Below, one piece after another: positions 11,043-20,200 of a DNA stretch of 24,210 bases. Where the stretch lies: contig LRSR01014679.1 in the NCBI GenBank assembly GCA_001579985.1, positions 1 through 24,210 on the forward strand, in the 5' to 3' direction. Within the stretch, counting starts at the first letter, position 1; each line of letters starts with the position of its first letter. Origin of the DNA: Hypsibius dujardini (lineage: Eukaryota > Tardigrada > Eutardigrada > Parachela > Hypsibiidae). A program made the position numbers and the translations under genes. The notes below the pieces were generated by a model, which saw nothing but the letters and a program-made list of their open reading frames with translations, was not told the origin of the DNA and did not search any database.

Positions 11043-11969
11043 CAGTTCAGCTGGCCCTGGTCCACTGCACTGCAACATTTCTAATAAAGCTCGAGCAGTT
11101 TCTATTACGTTTTGCCGCCAGTTTTCGCAGAGGACACTCCCCCATACATTGCATAGCAACACCCCCCCCCCAATTGGGACGTATTGACTTTGACACAAAT
11201 TAAGTTGGCCACTCCGTAGAATCAACAACCAATTTTTCCAATCACTTAATTGAATTTTACCTGACCTGGTACTCATCGTAAAAATGAACAAACTCTAGCG
11301 CTTGAATTTCAAAACGCTAAACATTTCATCGAGTCCGCGCAAAAAAAGATGAGTGCCCAAAACAGACGCTGCATTACCACGCTGAATCTCAATACTAATC
11401 CGTTGCTGTTAAAATTCACAAGATCCAAATGTCTAGAACGCTATGTGGTTCAAACAGCACGCGATCCAAAATGTACTGTACTTGATCGTCGTCTTCTCCG
11501 CCTTCCGTTGCTGCGTGGCTGGCTGTCGTTAAAGACCTGCCGATGTGCGAGTCAGCCATCGCGTCGACGCAGCTAACATCCCAGGTTAGCGCCATTCCGT
11601 TGGTTCTGTACACACCGTAATGTGCGCTCGGTTCGAAGTCTCACGTGCTGGACGATTTCTGGCGGGAGCCGAATTCACCTACAAGAACAATACAGCAACG
11701 CGCAACTATTTCATGCATGAGAGAGAGAGTGCATGAGAGATTTCCTTCAATCACTGACGGATTCAATCACCAAGGAGAGAGGATAATTGCTGGAATTTTG
11801 GATAAGATTTTTATTTCTTGACTGCACCAAGCCAACGGTTTACCACAGTTTTTACACCGCCATTTTTTAAAATTATTCCAGGAGTCGTTTTGGTGGCTTC
11901 CACTGCATGAGCACTCCGTGGGCCTCGTTGCCGTAATTGATTACTAATCTAGTACTTCCAAATAACTCG

Positions 11970-12439
11970 ATGATTGAGTTCTTGACGGCTACTCCAGACA
12001 TGGAACCCACGACGATGTCTAACACTTTTGTGGGGACTATTGAATCGCTCGGGGAGAGCCGACTGGTGCGGCAGATCTGCCTTCGGTTGATCGGATTCGA
12101 GGACTCGGTCTGGGTGAATGAGGAAGACGTTGCGGCGTTGGGCGCGACCGGATCGACCGCGGATTATCCCGCAGTACTCGACTCATCCCACATTGGCATG
12201 GAAGACCTGTTGTTCCTTGGAGAGCCCGCACCATTCGGGGACGGTGCTCGCAGTGTAAAGCAGCTTCCGTCAACAGGAGGGAACTCAGGGATGCGCGTTG
12301 GATTTGGTTAGTAATTTGATTTGCACGGTTGACGCATATTTGATTTTGCAGTTTGTCTGAAATGCAAATTTTGCTTGTCAGTGTGTTTATGTGTCTGTCC
12401 TTCTGGATGTCTGTCTGTCTATCTGTCTGTCAGTCTACG

Positions 12440-12484
<45 letters not shown>

Positions 12485-14013
12485 GCCTGTTTGCTTGTCT
12501 GTCTGTCTGCTTGTCTGTCTATCTGTTTGTACTTCTGTATGTCTGTCTATCTAAGTTTCGGTCTGTGTGTCAGTCCGTCGGCTTCTCCCTCCATGCGGTC
12601 TGTTCTGTCTCAGTGTCTGCCTGTCTCACGCATGTCTACCTTGATGATTATCTTGCATCTTTTTCGGATTGTCGTGCCTCTTTGCTTCTACTATTCATAT
12701 GTTATTTTTTTGTCTATTTGCTTTCTTTTGTCTGTACCTTTCTGATTGCCTGCGTGCCTCTTGATTGTCTGTCAGCCGGCAGCACAGACACGGTAATCTT
12801 TGTTTTATTACTAATTCTCCTGTTGAATGTCTGAAACTATCGTTGCTCACCTGTCCATGAGCTTTGGATCCATTCTAAATCCGCACGTTCTCATTTACAG
12901 AAAACGTCTCGCTCAGGAAGAACAATCTGGAGCGCAGGTTTGACCTCCACTCTCTCAGTACTGGTTCTATGTCTTCATCCGACTGCTCCTCCAAATCGGC
13001 TTTGTCGACCGCCACCCCGTCCAAGAACAAGGGAAAGCTTTCGAAACTGCAACACCGTCGTCAAAGCTCGTCCGACGTAAAGCGGAGGACCGGAACTCAG
13101 TCCGAGTATAAGCCCAAGCAGACTCGGGACGGTTACCAGCGGTCGGCGTTGAAGGGGTGGGAGTGTCGAGCGAAGCGTGCTACCAGCACTGGCGAAATGC
13201 GCGGTGGATCGACGAAAACGGCGGCTCATAACGAGTCGACTCGGTTTGCCAAATCGCCAGCAGCTGCAATGCCATCAGTTAATGGTAATGTTCGACGGAA
13301 TTTAGTCGGTTCGACGGAATTCCCGATCGGTTCGACGGAATCCGGTCGGTTCGACGGAATTTGGTCGGTTCGACGGAATCCGGTCGGTTCGACGGAATTT
13401 GGTCGGTTCGACGGAATCCGGTTGATTCGACGGAATTCGGTCGGTTCGACGGAATCCGGTTGATTCGACGGAATTTGGTCGGTTCGACGGAATTCCCGGT
13501 CACGTACTGTTTACTGTGGTTTTACGTCTCCTTGTATTATAGTTGCTTCAGCTGATCCTGACGGGTTGGAGGATGACGATTCCGTCTATGAAGTGGAACG
13601 GGTTTTAGGCAGTCTGAAGTGCGGAAAAGACGTGTACTACCTCATCAAATGGGTGGGGTAAGAGGTGATAAATACGAAACAAAAGATGATGGCGCCTTTT
13701 GTTTGTTTGTCATAAATTATTACATATCTTTCATTTGCAGCTATGAAGAGTCGTTTAACACGTGGGAAGGGTCGTGGGGTCTGAGTGCTGCGAGAGAAGC
13801 CGTTGACGATTTCATCACTGAGCACGGGTAAGTTCGGAATCAACAGTTTGACTGTCGATGGAGTGTTTCTTTCTTTTTGTGGTATGTGAATTGCTTTAGA
13901 CGCAAGTTTGTTTGCTATTTTTGATTACACATAGGAAGGCGAATGCTGCTGAACCGAAGATCATGTCGCCGGAAGGTGCGGCGTGGGATGCCAAGAGGAC
14001 ATCGGCTGAATAA
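11970..14013 (+). CDS. Chromodomain protein (single C-terminal chromodomain), 5 exons
   Basis: Exons are 11970-12306, 12901-13284, 13543-13657, 13741-13827 and 13935-14013. All junctions are GT-AG and frames close to 333 aa. The chromodomain spans about residues 253-300: YEVERVL, then YYLIKWVGYEESFNTWEG and a C-terminal helix AAREAVDDFI. The three aromatic cage residues (Y of YEVE, W and Y of KWVGY) are present, so methyl-lysine binding is plausible. No chromoshadow domain follows, unlike HP1. The middle (about 113-240) is a low-complexity basic Ser/Arg/Lys region likely to be nuclear and disordered. Residues about 20-55 (GTIESLG...LRLIGFEDSVWVNEEDV) loosely resemble a Tudor-type barrel; this is inference. 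The start is the first ATG after an in-frame stop, but an upstream exon is possible; an alternative ATG is at 12000. Confidence 0.85.
12395..12580. repeat. (GTCT)n tetranucleotide array in chromodomain-gene intron 1
   Basis: The array is pure CTGT at about 12438-12484 with degenerate flanks. It lies inside the 594-nt intron 12307-12900. The Cys/Leu/Val-rich open frames across it are artefacts. Confidence 0.93.
13291..13500. repeat. 19-bp minisatellite, 11 units, in chromodomain-gene intron 2
   Basis: Units begin TTCGACGGAAT and end with variants of TTGGTCGG, CCGGTCGG or CCGGTTGA. TT- and CC-type units alternate, forming a 38-bp higher-order unit. The array begins seven bases after the exon 2 end (13284) and fills most of the 258-nt intron. 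Confidence 0.95.
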
Positions 14014-14014
14014 A
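14009..14014 (+). promoter_or_regulatory. AATAAA overlapping the chromodomain-gene stop codon
   Basis: The hexamer AATAAA contains the TAA stop (14011-14013). If used for polyadenylation it would leave a 3' UTR of only about 10-30 nt. Use is not shown by the sequence. Confidence 0.3.
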
Positions 14015-14085
14015 ATTTGCGGTTTTGGGGACTAAATTTATCGTTTATCGTTTACAATACTTACTGTATGAAGAGAAGTCTCTCA

Positions 14086-14281
14086 TTCGGCTCACCCTCC
14101 ACTTAGTCGATAAATGGGCTCCCTCATGGGTTTCTCTTTCATAGTAGGTGCTTGATTGTTTGATTTCTAGAAGTACCATAAATATACTAGGATATAGTAC
14201 AAAACATCAACCAATCAAGCATCTGCCATCAAAGAAAAACCAACAAGTCACATTTATCGACCAATTGGATGGTGAGCCGAA
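14086..14281. mobile_element. Imperfect inverted-repeat element downstream of chromodomain gene
   Basis: The ends TTCGGCTCACC and GGTGAGCCGAA are exact reverse complements, and the similarity continues inward for about 80 nt per arm (shared GTCGATAAATG and TGCTTGATTG blocks). It has no coding capacity and resembles a MITE. The target-site duplication is not clear. Confidence 0.6.
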
Positions 14282-14395
14282 ATACAGATTTCACCTCATA
14301 CTGCACTTCCACTAATCATAAGTCATGTGTACCTAAGCAATGAATTTTGGCTGTGCAAGATATGAGCTGTCTCTCATCCCCCCCCCCTCCTCCTG

Positions 14396-14475
14396 AAGAA
14401 GGTCCTTCGATTTGCATCGGGGTGAAACTTATGTTAAGAAGGTCCTTCGATTTGCATCGGGGTGCAACTTATGTT
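14396..14475. repeat. 40-bp tandem duplication
   Basis: Two adjacent 40-bp copies start AAGAAGGTCCTTCGATTTGC and end ACTTATGTT, differing at about one base (GAAAC versus GCAAC). Confidence 0.88.
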
Positions 14476-14873
14476 TTGCTAATCGTTGCTCTTCTTCACC
14501 CAATTTATACTCTTCCGTTTTTCGTCTTTTTTGTTGATGCCGTACCATTTAGATGTCTGAAACTGGCTCTCACGGACGGAGCCCTACCGTTCCCTGTCTG
14601 TGTATCAACGCTGGACGTACCACTGAAGTAGTAAATCTATACGCTGTTTACAGTCGGCATAGTCTCTTATCTTTTTTACAACGATCTCTGTTGGCCGATT
14701 TAGGTTTACGTCCACCGTCTACCCCTATACAGACTTCAGAGTACCGCTGCAAGCAAGCAGCCGATATACAGAATGTACCTCTTTATGTACCTCTCCAATA
14801 CAACGCATGGCGCACTAAATTTGGCCAGTTTTAGGTCAGAAACAAATCCCAGTTTCCTTCGAGTGCAGTGCCT

Positions 14874-17800
14874 ATGAGCTTCGTTTCTTCGTCAGGGCGT
14901 CTAGTATTCCGAGAAATGGAGGAGCCGGATACAGTGTACCCGGGAGCCCGGTACACACACTTCCTAGCACCCCGCCCAGCACCGGTCAAGCGTTCGTTCT
15001 GGAAAGACTTACCCCGATGCAGACAGCCGAGTGCTGTGCAGCTGTTTTCCTCTTCGTTGATTGCATTTGGAATACTATTCGGTATACGCATATGAAAGTC
15101 GCTGTATTCCGACAATTAAAGACAATTATACAATAAAATCTTCTGTTTAGGAATCCTCATTGGATTTACTATATCCGCGCAGGTCGGTCTGGAAAAACAG
15201 CTCCACCTGAATGGCTCCCTCACCGGTGTTGTCCTTTCCGCCATACCCGGGGGATTATTTATCGGCTTGGTTATAGCCATTTTATTCATGCCGCACCATA
15301 AACCGGTGTGGATGGCCGGGTCGGTTCAGCTGTGCGGCATCTTTAGCGTCTTAACCGTCGTTGCACTGGCCGGTGCAGGGCGATCCGACTCGGCTGATCT
15401 GGCCGGTGCAGGGCAATCCGAGTCGGCTGATCTGGCCGGTAACTCCAGTGCCGTACTCCTCTGCGATGAGGGCTTTCTAAATGGCACAATCGCTAATGCA
15501 ACGACGAAACATCCCGTCGATATGTCCGATAAATCCGCGGCTTTTACTGTGGGCTTCCTTCTATTTCTCACGGGATTTACGGCGGCACTGCCGGTGATAG
15601 TTGCGACCGACCGGATTGCTATTTCTAATGGTAGGAAGGCATTGCGAAATCCAGAATCAGTCAGCTCATTAGTTCCTTCAGATAGAAAACAAAATGGTTC
15701 CTAATGATTTATAGCTCAGTTTTTGTTGGTGACTAAACTTTTAGTTTACTTTTAGTCGCATCGATTAATCGACAAATTGTATTTCTTTTTCCAATTTAAA
15801 TATATTGCATTCAAATCTTTAAATCATTTTGTTTCAGAAAATGAAAACCCAAACTGAGAAATTAGTTCGTTTAATTTATTCAGTTTATATGTAGCCATTG
15901 TTAATAAAAGGCAAATCGCGGCTTCGTCTATGCGTGACTTTGTTATCATTGTCTGAGGTTGTAAAACAAAAACACGTTTGCCGTTTTAGGAATCCTGGTG
16001 TTTCTAGTATCCCTCGGCCCGTTCAGCGGTTTTCTAATAGGCTCCTCATCCAGTGATTACAGTGACTCCGCTGAGGCATATGTTGTCGGACTAATCGTTT
16101 TCGGAATGATTGTCGTGGGCCTTATTGTTGAGGTATTCTGGATTCCTAAAACGCACCGAGGTCCACCTCAAGACCAGTAATTTATTTTCGAAACGAGTTC
16201 CTATAATCCGACCCTTTTGTAGACTATTCCAAAGGGTTCCATCAATACGGAGCTTACTGTTGCGCAGGATCGCCTACCCGGAAGCAATGTCATTATGAAA
16301 AGTAAACATTCAGACATATCATTCAATGGTGTTGAGTCGGTTCGGTTCGGTCGGTTCAGTCGGTTCGACCGAACCGTCAGCTAAACGTGATGATGACCAT
16401 TATATGAACTGTATTTGTCTGTTTGTTCTTCAGATTTCGGTCGGACCGTGCGACAGATACTTCGCAACCCTGCGTTCCTGTGCCTGTCCGCGACGCTGAT
16501 TCTGGACATCCTCTTAACGACATGTAAGTAACTACAAGTGCAGTCACGAATTCTAAAGTAAATAAATGACTGGATTCATGGAGGAAGATATCAGTCCGTC
16601 CGTCCGTCGGTCCGTCCGTCGGTCAGTCAGTCCGTCCGCCGGTCAGTCAGTCCGTCTGTTGATCAGTCGGTCGGTCGGTCCGTACGTCCGTACGTCGGTC
16701 GGTCGGTCAGTCGGTCCATCCGTCCGTCCGTCACATGGTGTCCGTTTCAGGTTATGTCTTCGTTTTGCCGCGTTACCTGGAGGTGCAGTTTGACATCAAA
16801 CCCGGCATTGCAAACATAGCCGTTGGTTGGTTCGTTTGCCACAGCGTCCCTTTAATTTTTCAAGTACAATTATTTCAATTGAGGTATCGGTATGTATTCT
16901 GCCATGCACAGCATTAGGTCTTCTGATGCCACTGGGACTGGGCACGTTGATGGTGTCCGCCGGTGGGCAGTATTTGCGCCTGACCGCATCCCAATTGCGA
17001 ATCACTGCCCTTGGGTCAGTGGGACTGTCATGCTTTGGCTACCTCATTTTCGTCTTCCTGGGCTGCGGCGGTGCAGAGTTCGACCATGAACGCCAGCTGA
17101 TGGTCTATCAGAATCCGTACGTCGACAGCGATCTTGCAATAGGACGTCCTGTTCTATCGGAGGGCCGTCGAACATTCAAACCATTTCTTCGTCTTTTCTA
17201 GGGCAAAATTTGTGGTGGAAAATATCTGCAATCATAAGTGCGACTGCTTCCGGGCCGAGCACTTTTTTCAGCCCGTCTGCCATGCCGAGACGCATGTTAC
17301 GTTTGCCTCGCCCTGCCTCGCTGGATGTATGCGGTGGGATGCCAAACGTCAGGTGAGATCAACGCAGCTTGAAGACCCTTGAGGCTTAAATCAAGACACC
17401 AAGATACTCTATACTTCTTAGGCTTTCGGCGACTGCCATTGTGTTGAAAATCAGGCGAAAGATGACCAGTTACCGGCACGCACGACGTGGGTCACCGAAG
17501 GACCATGCAGCCGAAACTGCGCCATCTCCTTTGCGGCCTTTGTTTTTATCGGTTGTCTATTTCACATCCACGCTGGCTTCCCGGTGACTGTCATTATGGG
17601 GGAACTGCCGAGGTATCTGTAGAGAATTGAGACATGCGTAGAGACAGACCGATAGAGATGCGCAAATGTCTGTTGTAGTCTGTTTATCGATAACGAATGG
17701 CTCGTCGTGGCCAAGCGTCTGCTCCTCCTCCTGGTAATCAGCTTATCCGTGCTTCCGGCCTTCATCGTTTCCGGATTGTTCCTCGACTCGAATTGCCTCC

Positions 17801-18231
17801 TGTGGGACGCGGATCCCAGTCGGTTGAACAACTCGCCGGCCTGCGCCGTCCACGACGGCAACCGTTTACGCGTGCAACTCCACGTGACGTTGCTGTTGGG
17901 CAAGATGCTTCTCACGGGGAGCTATTACTTGGTAAGCCCTTCATGTCGTTCATTCGAGTTGTGGAGATGAGACTGAAAGCTGATGAGGAAACTGGAATAA
18001 TGGTTACATAACCGTTTTCGAAAATAGCCTCAACTTCAGATATTTCAATACATTTCATTCATTGGCTAAAATTGTTCTACAAGAGTGTTGTGTATTTCAA
18101 CCAAACAGACCTTTCGGTACCTAAGCCGACCAGCGCAAACGACGGACAACCCGGAAGAGGAGAGTACAGTGTATTACAAATCGGTGCTGGCAACCAGCAC
18201 CCTCGACTTAATTGCCGAAGCAGATGAGTAG
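14874..18231 (+). CDS. Organic anion transporter polypeptide (SLCO/OATP family), 11 exons
   Basis: This is a 12-TM plasma-membrane carrier for bulky organic anions. Exons: 14874-15081, 15151-15630, 15990-16132, 16223-16301, 16434-16523, 16751-16825, 16912-17116, 17202-17352, 17422-17612, 17679-17931, 18109-18231; about 665 aa. OATP features are the pre-TM7 block RTVRQILRNPAF, the TM7 block VLPRYLEVQFDIKPGIANIAV, and the cysteine-rich Kazal-like extracellular loop between TM9 and TM10 (CNHKCDCF...PVCHAE...SPCLAGC...GDCHCVE...GPCSRNC). TM10-12 follow, with SNCLLWD between TM11 and TM12. The 5' end is uncertain: ATG 14874 or 14916 (MEEPDTVYPG), or an upstream exon. The donor after TM6 is ambiguous: 16132 keeps the frame into the next exon, but FWIPKTHRG beyond it looks like the usual FPK post-TM6 motif. 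An in-frame 33-bp duplication lies in an extracellular loop after TM3. Confidence 0.88.
15366..15440 (+). repeat. 33-bp in-frame tandem duplication in SLCO exon 2
   Basis: Two copies of a 33-bp unit encode LAGAGRSDSAD and LAGAGQSESAD, followed by a partial third (LAGN). It sits in a hydrophilic loop with nearby N-glycosylation sequons (NSS, NGT, NAT). Confidence 0.92.
16592..16735. repeat. Degenerate (GTCC/GTCG/GTCA)n array in an SLCO intron
   Basis: A run of GTCC, GTCG, GTCA and GGTC tetramers ends about 15 nt before the acceptor at 16750. The preceding intron (16302-16433) has a smaller GGTTCGGTC cluster at about 16337-16376 that resembles the 19-bp unit of the chromodomain-gene intron. 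Confidence 0.9.
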
Positions 18232-18675
18232 GATGGACACACTGATAAATGAGGAGACTAATCTCCTGGTTCTCATCACGAAAGTCTCGCGGTTAAACTT
18301 TAATAGCATATGAGTTGGATGCGTCGGAGGACGGCATTCCGTCCAGGTTGTCGGACATTAGCCGTCCATATTGCACGGAAACTGTACAAAATCTTGAGTA
18401 ATTCATGAATGGTCCCTTTCACGTCCTTGACCATGCATAACCGCATTCGCAGTAGGAGTCGCAATCGGCTCAGAGGGAGATCACCCCTTGCTTATCGGAA
18501 TTGCGATTCTGGGAAATTTCTCTGTGTAGCATATACCACAATAAAGTAATGCGAGTCACTATTGCATCTGAAAAGTATCCCAGAAAGTATTGCTTGCCGA
18601 ATGTTTTTCTTTCTTTTATCCCAACGAGAAGCCATCGTGAAAGCTACCGCGACTACTTGTTTTCTACCAATATCC
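18232..18675. other. SLCO 3' flank / TLDc 5' flank
   Basis: About 440 nt between two same-strand genes show no recognisable domain. A pyrimidine-rich tract at about 18604-18622 could be part of an intron upstream of the TLDc exon, or 5' UTR. An in-frame ATG at 18601 would extend the TLDc protein by 25 residues of no recognisable similarity. Confidence 0.4.
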
Positions 18676-18695
18676 ATGTTTTCTACCAATATCCA
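18658..18695 (+). repeat. Exact 19-bp tandem duplication at TLDc gene 5' end
   Basis: Two adjacent identical copies of TGTTTTCTACCAATATCCA. Nineteen is not a multiple of three, so the copies are read in different frames and coding upstream of the duplication is doubtful. Confidence 0.9.
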
Positions 18696-19187
18696 AGACG
18701 ACTGGGTGTTCGTGGAGCATGCGGATCTTCTCCCCTTCCTTTCGGCGGATACCTGGGAATGCGCTCTGTCGACCGACCATTTCACACCGGAATTGAGGCA
18801 TCCCAGTAGTATTTTGACAGATGCCATATGTCGGGAACTCTCACCGTATCTGCCGGCAAGAGCTCAAGCCAGTCCGTGGTGTCGCATTTACAGCACGCAA
18901 CAGGACGGCTACAGCCTGCGGAATATGTACCACAAGGTTCGGGATATCGAGTCGCCTGCCTTGCTCTTGGTGAAAGACGTCCGTGGCCACATCTTCGGAG
19001 CGATCACCTCCTCTGTTCCGCGAGTTCATCAAAGCTTTTGCGGCAATGGAGAGAGCTGTGTCTTCTCTTTTTCTCCAACCCTAAAGGTTTGCCTCCTTAC
19101 CTTCTCGATGTCTTTATCTGCCTGTTCATTGTCTGGGTTTGTCATTCGATTTGTCTATCTGATTTCTACGTCTCTTTGTCTGTCTAC

Positions 19188-19235
<48 letters not shown>

Positions 19236-19748
19236 TTGTCTGTCTGCTTGTTTGTATCTTTGTCGGTTTGTATGTTAATCTATCTTTCTATCTGTCTGTT
19301 TGCCTGCCTGCCTATTTGTAAATGTCTGCGTCAGAGGGCCTTCTAGTCGGTCCGTGGTATATATGTCTTTAATGTGCCTATATATGGTTGCCTGCTCTTG
19401 CGAACAAGTGGTCCTAGCAATTGAATTTAGTACTTTTATGCAGGTATGGCAATGGTGTAATGAAAACAATTACAACATCATGAAAGGATCTACAGACTGG
19501 ATGGCTATCGGCTGCGGCAGGTGTGACATCTTTTTTGTTCTAGATTGTAATTTTTCGCAGAACGTGTTATAGAGTGATTCTTTCGTACATCATTGACCTG
19601 CCTCTTTAGTGGTGCCTTTGCACTGTGGCTGGACTCTGATCTGAATCGCGGACGAACAGAGACATGTGGCACTTACAGAAACCAGCCACTCTGTGATTGC
19701 GGCGATTTCTTGGTGGAAACCATCGAAGTCTGGACCTTCGGTGTCTGA
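18676..19748 (+). CDS. TLDc-domain protein (OXR1/TLDC2-like), 3 exons
   Basis: TLDc proteins (OXR1, NCOA7, TLDC2, MEAK7) protect against oxidative stress and bind and modulate the V-ATPase. Exons are 18676-19086, 19444-19520 and 19610-19748; frames close to 208 aa. Family blocks in order are ILTDAICRELSPYLPAR, WCRIYSTQQDGYSLRNMY, ESPALLLVKDVRGHIFGAI, FCGNGESCVFSF, NIMKGSTDWMAIGCG, GAFALWLDSDLNRGRT and FLVETIEVWTFGV, covering the whole TLDc fold through its last strand. The protein is little more than the domain, as in TLDC2 (215 aa). The N-terminal end is uncertain: ATG 18676, ATG 18601 or an upstream exon spliced near DDWVFVEHA. A 19-bp exact tandem duplication (18658-18695) lies at this boundary. 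Intron 1 has a GTCT array. Confidence 0.9.
19170..19322. repeat. (GTCT)n tetranucleotide array in TLDc intron 1
   Basis: CTGT units with TTTG interruptions lie inside intron 19087-19443. The motif matches the arrays in the CFAP58 and chromodomain-gene introns. Confidence 0.93.
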
Positions 19749-20200
19749 GGAATCCAAATTGTTGAGGTTCTTTGTCCTTTATCCTTTACCTTTCATCGCT
19801 TTTCGTTTTTATTAAGTTTTTTAAGACAAATGACGGAGCGCTGGATGACGTATGTTGTTTTGAGTGATCAGGTGATCAAATTGTCCCATTTCGTTCAACT
19901 ACTAGAATCTTTCAACATACTGCACACGCATTAACGCCTTGAACCGAATTCTCTCAGTAGGTATTCAACGAAAATGTCTAAAGTGAAAAAAATTTGTTCA
20001 CATCTCTTTTACTGGTGAAGCAACAAAAAACCTTGAGCATTAAGTGTTGGCATGCACAGTACCTGTACAAGTTAACGAACCTCAGCCGCATTGATTATGA
20101 CGACGAGTGACGCCCACTTTGCCCGTTTCCCAGCTTGGGGATCTTGTCGAAGACGCCGTTGAGGTCAAAGCTTGCTTGTCACGCCCAAACAGACTGATGA

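Larger units (their letters stand above)
9899..11969. other. Intergenic region with no intact gene
   Basis: These 2.07 kb lie between the FMO stop and the chromodomain protein start. Open frames up to 124 codons on the minus strand (10691-11291) have no recognisable domain, and two of them overlap in different frames. The region holds a 23-bp tandem repeat, a C-run near 11161, two copies of a short motif TACGAGGTAAAACTCC (near 10558 and 10765), and a copy of the chromodomain gene's last exon (10869-10916). Confidence 0.5.
14014..14873. other. Region between chromodomain gene and SLCO gene
   Basis: These 860 nt contain an inverted repeat (14086-14281), a C-run near 14380 and a 40-bp tandem duplication (14396-14475). 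An open frame at 14553-14834 (93 codons, ATG with TTTAG before it) could be a 5' exon or upstream ORF of the SLCO gene, but it shows no domain and no convincing splice into it. Confidence 0.45.

Noticed and set aside
10691-11291. Two overlapping minus-strand ORFs (124 and 114 codons)
   Set aside because: They have no recognisable domain, overlap each other in different frames and are partly made of the 23-bp repeat.
13291-13500. TTCGACGG repeats as tRNA B-box or CRISPR-like array
   Set aside because: The repeated GGTTCGACGG departs from the B-box consensus at the final C, there is no A box or cloverleaf, and the units are contiguous without unique spacers, so it is a plain minisatellite.
14553-14834. 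93-codon plus-strand ORF upstream of the transporter as a separate gene
   Set aside because: It has no domain or recognisable family and no clear splice into the transporter; mentioned only as a possible 5' exon or upstream ORF.
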